Source of the DNA: Cinnamomum chago | Taxonomy: Eukaryota > Streptophyta > Magnoliopsida > Laurales > Lauraceae | NCBI GenBank assembly: GCA_038049695.1 | Contig: CP142458.1 | Location: 64,761,501-64,825,500 of the forward strand | Direction of reading: 5' to 3' | Length of the DNA: 64,000 bases | Shown here: in pieces, positions 57,451 through 64,000 of the stretch | How the letters are laid out: every line of letters begins with the position of its first letter | Position numbering within the stretch: the stretch's first letter is position 1 | Translations under genes and position numbers: made by a program | Notes under the pieces: generated by a model | Seen by the model: only the letters and a program-made list of their open reading frames with translations | Told to the model about the DNA's origin: nothing | Database searches by the model: none

Positions 57451-58110
57451 ACTTCTTCCTTTTAGCATCTGAATGAAGTGCTATCGTAGAGAAACCTTTG
57501 CATGAAGCATCTTTTAGTGCGAAAAAAAAACGCTCTTGCAACTGTGCTTTTAGAGGAAGGGAGTCTTGGCCCAAAGTGAGCGCCTATACAAATACAAAAA
57601 TTATACATCATCATTAGAAAACTATAAGAAAAGAAGTCTTTTTCAAATTCCCTCTCGCTATCATAAATGCACTTATTCTAGATCATACTAAAAAGTTTTT
57701 GAAGGTCAATGGCAACTCCTTTAAAAAGAAAAAAAAATTTGGCTTTCCATAAAGCCCACCAGATAGTTTTTTTTTTTCCGTAAAGGCCCACCAGATAGTG
57801 AGAGCCATAAAAGAGAGGTTTGGATTTTCCTACATCCAAACTGCATATCATTCAATTTCTTGAAGTTTTTTCCCCACTTCAGTATCTCCATATTCCTAAC
57901 ATAGTGAGATAAGAATCCAAAATTATAGCCAAACCAAACCGCTCTTGCATGATCAGATAGGAAAACAACATGTTCCACGGTTACCTCCTCAGATTTACAT
58001 ATATAAGGGCCTGTAGTGGATCTTGAGCTAGTTTTAGGATCTATTCATTTCCTTTCAAGAATGGCCTTATGAAGACATTTCCATTCAAATAGGTTTTTCC
58101 AAAAATGTTG

Positions 58111-59154
58111 TTATTATTATTGTTGTTGATGTTGAAAGGAGGATTTGACCTCAAGCACATGTGGCTAATCAGTTGAGCTTCAACCAAGTGTTGTTAATAT
58201 TGTCATTATTGTTGCTGTTGTTTCTTTAGTATTGTTATTAGGACAAATGATCTATATATTTGCTCTATTATAAATATGGAGGACCCTGATGTTAATTTTG
58301 TGAGGCTTTTCAACTTTTTCAGAAGTAAAAAGTGCCTGAAGAACTTATTGAAAGTCGAACCAAACACGCCCTGATGTTTGGATTGATTCTTCTAAGTTAT
58401 ATTAAGGGGATTTACATGTAAGCAAAATTTGTAAATTAGTCCCAACAAACATAATTAATGCTTTATGCTACCTATCAATTTCATCATTGGAAATTATGCT
58501 CCGCGCTAATGAATTTTCCTGAAGTCAGAAGGACGTGTTGCGTTTGGTTGTTCTATTTTTAATCTGTACAAGTGACTCGAACTCACACACCCAAACCAAT
58601 TGAACTGCAAATGAGATGGGCATGCTCTAGGTTTTATGATATTCTCAATCTCTAAAGAGACTCCATGGAAGAACTCTGATACTAGGCAAACCCCAATAAG
58701 ATACAACACTCACTAATATCCTTACTGATGAGATGTAAATGTAATACTAGTTCCTTGTGCATAATTTTTTTTCCTTCATTTTTGAGAAACCCTCTTGTTA
58801 CTACTTCATGGAAACATGCCACATTAGGGTAGGAAAGCACGAGTATGCAATCTTTTTTTCTTTTTTGAAATATTTGCTCATATGGTCAGTAAATTATCAA
58901 ACCCCATGCTCAAAATTGATTTTTTTTTAGAGGTTTGTGGAGGAGAACATACAAAAATGATAGGATGGATTGGGAATGCCACGACTAAGCCTCATTTGTC
59001 ATTTATACCCGTCCAATCCATCTTTAATTGCCTTCCCAATGGGTCACCATGCCAAACTGTCACAGGAATAAATAAATAAATAATGACACATCTGGATTTT
59101 TAGGATATTTTTTAATGGGCAAGTGGGTATGAAATTGCCTTCATATCCCCCTAT
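58111..59154. other. intergenic, no gene recognised
   Basis: AT-rich with nothing supportable. Confidence 0.45.
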
Positions 59155-59370
59155 TACTACTAAGTGACTATAATAAAGGCATTTTAGTATATATTTACAT
59201 ATATGTATATATTATATATAAAATAAATAGAAGTTACAAGGCCAAGGCCAAGACTTAGCTAGTACTATCCAAGCCCGTGCCTCAAGTCTTAGGGCCTGCA
59301 AAAAATTATCCATGTCTGGCCCTAGGGCTTTTCTTTAGAAATAAAAGCCCTCATTTTAAGTGCTTTTTGA
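59155..59370 (-). repeat. dispersed repeat, copy 2 (inverted)
   Basis: The minus strand matches the 41085-41260 repeat (AAAATGAGGGCTTTTATTTC, GGGCTTGGATAGTACTAG, TGTAAATATATACTAAAATG). The two copies are in opposite orientation about 18 kb apart. Confidence 0.65.
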
Positions 59371-59640
59371 GGGCCACGTTGGGCTGGGACAGGCCCCCTT
59401 TCTCAGGGCCAAGTTGATAGGCCTAGCAGGGAGAGGGAGAGAGACAGAGATAGGGAGAGGGCAGCGGAGGCAAGCAGGGAGAGGGAGAGGATGAGGGAGA
59501 GAGGGTGGCGGGGAGGGGGCGGGCGAAGGCGGCATGGGTAGAGATAGAGGGGGGAACAAGGGGAGTGAATTGAGAAGTGGAGTTTGGAGGGATTTGGGTG
59601 TTTTGGGAAGAGTGGGGTGTGTAGAGAAAAACATTGGGAA
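59371..59640. repeat. purine-rich GA/GGGA tract
   Basis: Long G/A-rich low-complexity sequence (GGGAGAGGGAGAG type). Open frames across it reflect composition only. Confidence 0.7.
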
Positions 59641-59919
59641 TCTTTTGACTTATTTGGAGTGTGTAGAGAGAAGGGGTGTCCTCAGAGATGTCTAGGGTGA
59701 GGCATTAGCAACTCTCAAAAGGAACGGACGTTTCTTGTTCTAAAGCTGAACTGTCAGCGGAGGGATGCTTTAGTAAAAATATAAAATACAGGGTATGCCT
59801 TGAGGTTATATGACAATATAGGGGCCTTAAAAAAAAGAGAAGAAAAACTCTTTAAGATATATCAAGGGTACCCTCACCTTTTCTTCTCACTGCATTCTAA
59901 GATGCAGGCTATGCAAGTG

Positions 59920-60072
59920 ATCCCATGGATCAAAAATCCACATCAGGATTTGGGACTCTGTGTTTTCCTTGGCTATACCTCGGTCTCATGGTCGACAAAT
60001 AAACAATCCACAATTGCTCAGAGCTCGACGGAGGTAGAGCATCGATCCTTGGCTCACACTACCACTAAATAA
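59920..60072 (+). pseudogene. copia RNase H relic
   Basis: A short piece reading LCVFLGYTSVSWSTNKQST and AQSSTEVEHRSLAHTT, the copia RNase H block around its catalytic glutamate (here EVEH in place of EAEY). A stop follows. No LTR or other domain is nearby. Confidence 0.8.
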
Positions 60073-60699
60073 GCTCTCATGGCTTCGTATTTCACTAAGC
60101 TTGCACTACCACTAAACTATCTAGTGGCATTTTCTGAATTTCGTTCATGAAATTGGAAAAATTGGATTTGAGGAGAGCTAATATGTCAAAACCCCATATA
60201 TAGATCATCTGTCATAAAAATAATACTGCTAAAACAATAGTAATGATAAATGATAATATTAATAATCATTTATTGAAGCTCATTTGGTTAGGTACATATG
60301 CACTTGAAGTTGAGGTCAAGTCCTCCTCGTAGGGGGAGAAATTTAACATCAACAACAGTAACAATAACAATCATAATAATAATAATAATAAACAATTATA
60401 GGATGATCCACTCAATATTAATGATCATGATGATGACATTCGATGATATAAATACAATTTTACCAAATAATAAATGATATAAACACAATGGAACCATTCT
60501 ATCATAACAATCAAGAAAGGGAGTTGCAATTGGAACACAAGATTTTACTTTTCCCACAACATTTCTATCTACACATATTTATAAAATTTAAAAATTATAT
60601 TATTTCTTTTCCCACACACCAACATTTCCTATACTACCCATTCCTCCATTCCCCTCTTTCTTTCCACCCACATCGTCATCTCTTTCTTCTCACACACAG
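60073..60699. other. intergenic, no gene recognised
   Basis: AT-rich with an AATAATAAT run near 60,376. Nothing supportable. Confidence 0.45.
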
Positions 60700-60814
60700 A
60701 CCTACCGTTTCTGTACACGGACTCTGAACTTCGACAAACGACTCGATTTCTCCGGCGTTCCTCCGCCGTCCATCCGACGTTGCCCGTCGTTTCCATCAAT
60801 CTCCTTTTTCAAAG
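60700..60814 (+). other. candidate 5' non-coding exon of mobile domain gene
   Basis: A GC-richer stretch ends TTTCAAAG followed by GTAAGTAA, a near-ideal donor site. The next good acceptor (TATTTCAG at 61951-61958) lies just before the mobile domain ATG. The implied first intron is about 1.1 kb. Inferred from splice motifs only. Confidence 0.4.
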
Positions 60815-61030
60815 GTAAGTAAATGGATCCCTAAAACTATCATTTCTTCTTTTTCCCCATCTCTTCTTTACCATTTTTTCCTTCCTAGATTACCTTTTTT
60901 TCCATGAAAACTCGTTATGGGGTTATATTCTAGTTCATTGTAAATTTTTACAAATAATGTGAGTGTTTTTAATGCATTTGGGTTGCATCCTCTCCATCGT
61001 CGCAAGGATTTTGAACCCAAATCCTGCGAT

Positions 61031-61155
61031 GTGTTCGGTCTCTGTGAGACTGAACATATCTCCTTTGTTCGGACCTGAATGTCTGAACAAAGGGTAATTG
61101 ATCGGAAACTAAGGTCCGAACGAAATCCTTTTGTTCGGACATTCAAGTCCGAACA
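61031..61155. repeat. cluster of three GTTCGGAC-type palindromes
   Basis: TGTTCGGTCTCTGTGAG with its mirrored half (61031-61055), a 32-bp imperfect palindrome at 61062-61093 (CCTTTGTTCGGACC and mirror), and a third near 61127-61155 (TTTGTTCGGACATT and mirror). The first half of one can also pair with the last half of another. Confidence 0.75.
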
Positions 61156-61960
61156 GTCCAAATGTTTTTGTTTTGTGAATATAAAATAAAATGAAAATGA
61201 GCTACTTTGACTGTTGTGTGAATGGTGTGGATCTTGGTTGTCATATTTATTTTGTTGTTGTTGTACAGTTGTTGGATTTTTAATTTTGACCTTTTGTATG
61301 TGGGGAAATTTTATTGGTGAAGTATCCTCATGACTTTGAGCATGTTCAAGTGGGCATATAATTTCATCATGGAGAGTGCTGATGAGATGACACAGTTGTG
61401 GAAAGATCATATCCAAAGAAATCCCCCATGGGCAACTCTTATTGATGTTTGGGTATTTTGATGATTAGATTGTAGTCACTGCTCTCTTTAAGTTAGACTA
61501 CTTCACTTAGAAGATCCAAATCTGTTTAGCCTTCAAATTTATAGGCTCTATTCAATGTCCAAACAACTACTCAATGGCTTCAATAACCAAACAATTGCTA
61601 CTAATGAAAGGTAATTTTGTCAAAAACACTAACTAGTGATGAGATTACTTTTGTTGTTGTTGTTGTTGTTTATGATGATGATGGTAAAAATACTACCTAG
61701 TTGTCTCCTATGTGACAGCCTGCATAGTTGAGTTGTTGGCTTCGAATTATAAAGCCAACCCAAATGGATGCGCTTTATTTATGTTTCAACCACTTTAACA
61801 CCATAGACTGATAGAGTGGTTTTTGTTTTTTCAGTTACATTTCATGACCCACATAAAACACTGATTTTTATTTTTATTTTCATCTATATGGCATTATTTG
61901 CTTATTCTAAAAACATAGTTTTTTGTTATTCTTCAAAAACGTTATTTCTATATTTCAGAT

Positions 61961-63825
61961 ATGAACCGACTAAGCTCTTCCAGGGTGCGACCTACTGCCT
62001 CAAATAGGAGGCAACGCCACCGGGTGGAAGATGTCGTAGAAGAACCGGAGGTCCCTGATGAGCTAGCTGAAGAACAACCAGAGATGGAAGAGCAACCAGC
62101 TCCAGGGCCACGAGATAGGTCGTTATTGACCAACTTTGATACACATATAGCTGGGTATATTTGGAGTGGACAGGTGTGTTTCGTTTATTTCATATGAAGT
62201 TTGATTGATTGATTAAGTTGTGAATTTATTCGATAATGATGTATCAATTGTTGACTGCAGGATTGAGGACCACTGAAGTGTCTAAGCCATGGTCAGAAAG
62301 TGTCGTTGTGGCAATGGCAATTGAATGGGTCTGATAGGTTCAGGCAATGGATGTTCAGGTCCAGTTTGGCTTCCTAAGTGACTGCATCATACTGCTCTGT
62401 CAATAAGATTATTGTATCGGGTTTTGTGGAAAGGTAGCAACCTGAGACTAACACCTTTCACATGTCATTTGGTGAGATGACCATTACTTTAGATGATGTT
62501 GCATCCATCATAGGCATCCCAGTGACGGGGCGGACTGTCTCGTATAATGATAGAATGACATATGAGGAAGCTCAAGCACTCCTTGTTGGTGCACTAGGAG
62601 TAGAACCCATAGAGGCACATGATGATCTGATCCAGGTGCGGGGCGAATCTGTTAGATTGGAGTGGCTACGGGAAAGGTTTGGCGGAATGTCTGATGATGA
62701 TGGAGAGGAGATGGTTGACTGTGCAGTAAGAGCTTACATTCTATATTTACTGGGATGTACGTTGTTCATAGACAAGAGTGGCATAAGGGTGCCGATCATA
62801 TTTCTTACACATCTGGTGGATTTGGATAACGTACGTTCATATGCAAGGGGTACTGTTGCACTGGCATACTTATACAGACAGTTGGGGTTAGCAACTCGGC
62901 GTGAAGTTAAACAAATTGCCGATTACCTAACTCTACTGGAAGCTTGGGTGTACAAGCACTTCGAATGTTTGGCTCCAACTCCAAACATTTACTGTCAGCT
63001 CGATCACCTCCGGGTCCATCGATAGATCTCTCGTAGGGAGTCTGCGCCTTTACAGGCATTACGAGAGAGACTTGATTCCATGAGCACTGACTTGGTAATT
63101 ACTCATTTTCGATTACATGAAGCTATTATTCTGTATTATGTATTTTCATATCTTATACTTGGATTCACTATTTTCAGGTCACTTGGGGCCCATATCGTGA
63201 TGTTAGGCGCTATCACCCTTTCAACGAGGTTGCATACTACTGCGGATGCATCAAGTGCATGGATGTTGTTGAGCCTTATCATCCGGATAGGGTGCTCAGA
63301 CAGTTTGGGAGAGTACAGACTATTCCTCCATCGCCATTAGCCCTCATTCGCGCTACGCGGGGTCCGACTGCCCTTGACTACCATATCGCATATCAATACA
63401 TGAATCAAATTTGGGAGGGATGGCCTAATCACCTACTGTCTGCATTGAACCGTAGTCAACCAGTAAGGCGTCCTGCAGATTGTGTACCCGGGTATATGGA
63501 TAGGTATAAACGAGTCTCGTAGAGGATATTACAAAACCCAAATCATCACTCTAATTTTGTGCCCAGACCCGAAGAAACACAGTCAAGCAGTACGGTGGAC
63601 TATGAGCAGCGTAATTCGGATGCACTGTTCATTCTTGATGAAGTAATGGAAAGGGGTGAGGACCATTGGGTTGGAAATCCACAGGGACTATATACCCATG
63701 TGAATCAGGTTGCCCACGTTTTACGGAGAATGTCAATTGCCGATGCTCAACGAACCATTCGACATCCCCACATGAGTTCACAGAGTTACACCCGTAGCAG
63801 GTCAACAAGGGGAAGGAACAACTGA
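61961..63825 (+). pseudogene. plant mobile domain (PMD/MAIN-like) gene, five stops
   Basis: PMD proteins (MAIN, MAIL1 and the domain also carried by some plant transposons) act in the nucleus in transcription and silencing. Three parts share one frame: 61961-62173, 62261-63094 and 63178-63825, with GT-AG introns of 87 and 83 bp, both phase 0. Family motifs seen: GPLKCLSHG, RFRQWMF, PETNTFHM, FGEMTITLDDVASIIGIPV, GCTLFIDKSG, ARGTVALAYLYRQL, LLEAWVYKHFE, WGPYRDVRRYHPFNEV and EVAYYCGCIKCMDVVEPYHP. Total length is 565 codons. In-frame stops fall at 62264 (TGA), 62375 (TAA), 62435 (TAG), 63023 (TAG) and 63520 (TAG), yet there is no frameshift. It is probably a young pseudogene. Which PMD class it belongs to is unclear. 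Confidence 0.85.
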
Positions 63826-64000
63826 CGAAATATGAAGAAGTTTGACTAACAAAAATGAATGCTTATATTTCTTTTTATTTTTGTAATTTGGATGGTTGTT
63901 ATAAGACTTGGATCCTCTTTTAATTAGTTTTTTATTTGGAAAGTGGTTGTACTTTTTTAGTTGATTCAAATGGTATTTTGGTTATGTTACCTTTGATTTT
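63826..64000 (+). other. 3' flank of mobile domain pseudogene
   Basis: T-rich sequence after the last stop. The window ends here. Confidence 0.4.

Larger units (their letters stand above)
53900..58110 (-). mobile_element. LINE remnant split by a copia insertion
   Basis: On the minus strand a zinc-binding RT-associated domain comes first (about 58110-57720: KCLHKAIL, GPYICKSEEVTVEHVVF, HARAVWFGYNFGF). It is followed, beyond the copia element, by an RNase H-like tail (about 57475-57456 and 54115-53900: HSINGQVDWAINYIILDSF, FNEAARVLAKYY). The order and strand fit one L1-type LINE interrupted at 54116-57450. Frame breaks are present and neither the RT nor the endonuclease part was recognised. 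A truncated relic. Confidence 0.72.

Noticed and set aside
59356..59634. proline/leucine-rich minus-strand frame
   Set aside because: It is the complement of a purine-rich low-complexity tract and has no domain.
1..64000. CRISPR arrays, rRNA genes, bacterial operons
   Set aside because: None seen. The tandem repeats lack regular unique spacers, and the coding content is plant nuclear.

Overview
This window is nuclear DNA of a flowering plant. The evidence is spliced genes with GT-AG introns and plant-only families: a TET8-type tetraspanin, the wax-synthesis gene CER3/WAX2 and a plant mobile domain protein. Plant-type transposons (Ty1/copia, L1-type LINE, hAT, Tourist/Harbinger MITEs, tRNA-derived SINEs) fill much of the rest. 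The genus cannot be read from the sequence. Only two genes look intact, and both are on the + strand: the tetraspanin (6395-9985, two exons, 272 aa) and CER3 (43659-49716, eleven exons, 619 aa, with a GC-AG first intron). | Layout: 1-6.2 kb is intergenic DNA with a small hAT-type MITE and a fold-back MITE. 6.2-10.5 kb is the tetraspanin with a SINE and duplications in its intron. 11.0-12.7 kb is a decayed LINE. 14-17 kb holds MITE and SINE copies. 17.3-36.6 kb is a dense field of hAT-type elements sharing TAGRG...-type ends. It includes one element that still carries broken transposase sequence and is split by a solo LTR, and one short element that received a complete copia retrotransposon. 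That copia element in turn received a solo LTR in pol and a Harbinger MITE in one LTR. 37-43 kb holds copia and SINE relics, 43.6-49.7 kb is CER3, and 52-58 kb is a SINE and a LINE split by a deleted copia element. 60.7-63.9 kb is a plant mobile domain pseudogene with five in-frame stops but no frameshift. | Most element boundaries were set by finding target-site duplications (TSDs) by eye, so insertion order can be read directly. The best case is hAT MITE, then copia, then solo LTR and Harbinger MITE. The two intact genes are unrelated in function: a membrane scaffold protein and a cuticular wax enzyme. No operon-like or clustered system was seen, and no new biological system is claimed. The notable content is the nested-transposon record, an apparently lineage-specific SINE family (six copies) and the nonsense-only decay of the mobile domain gene.
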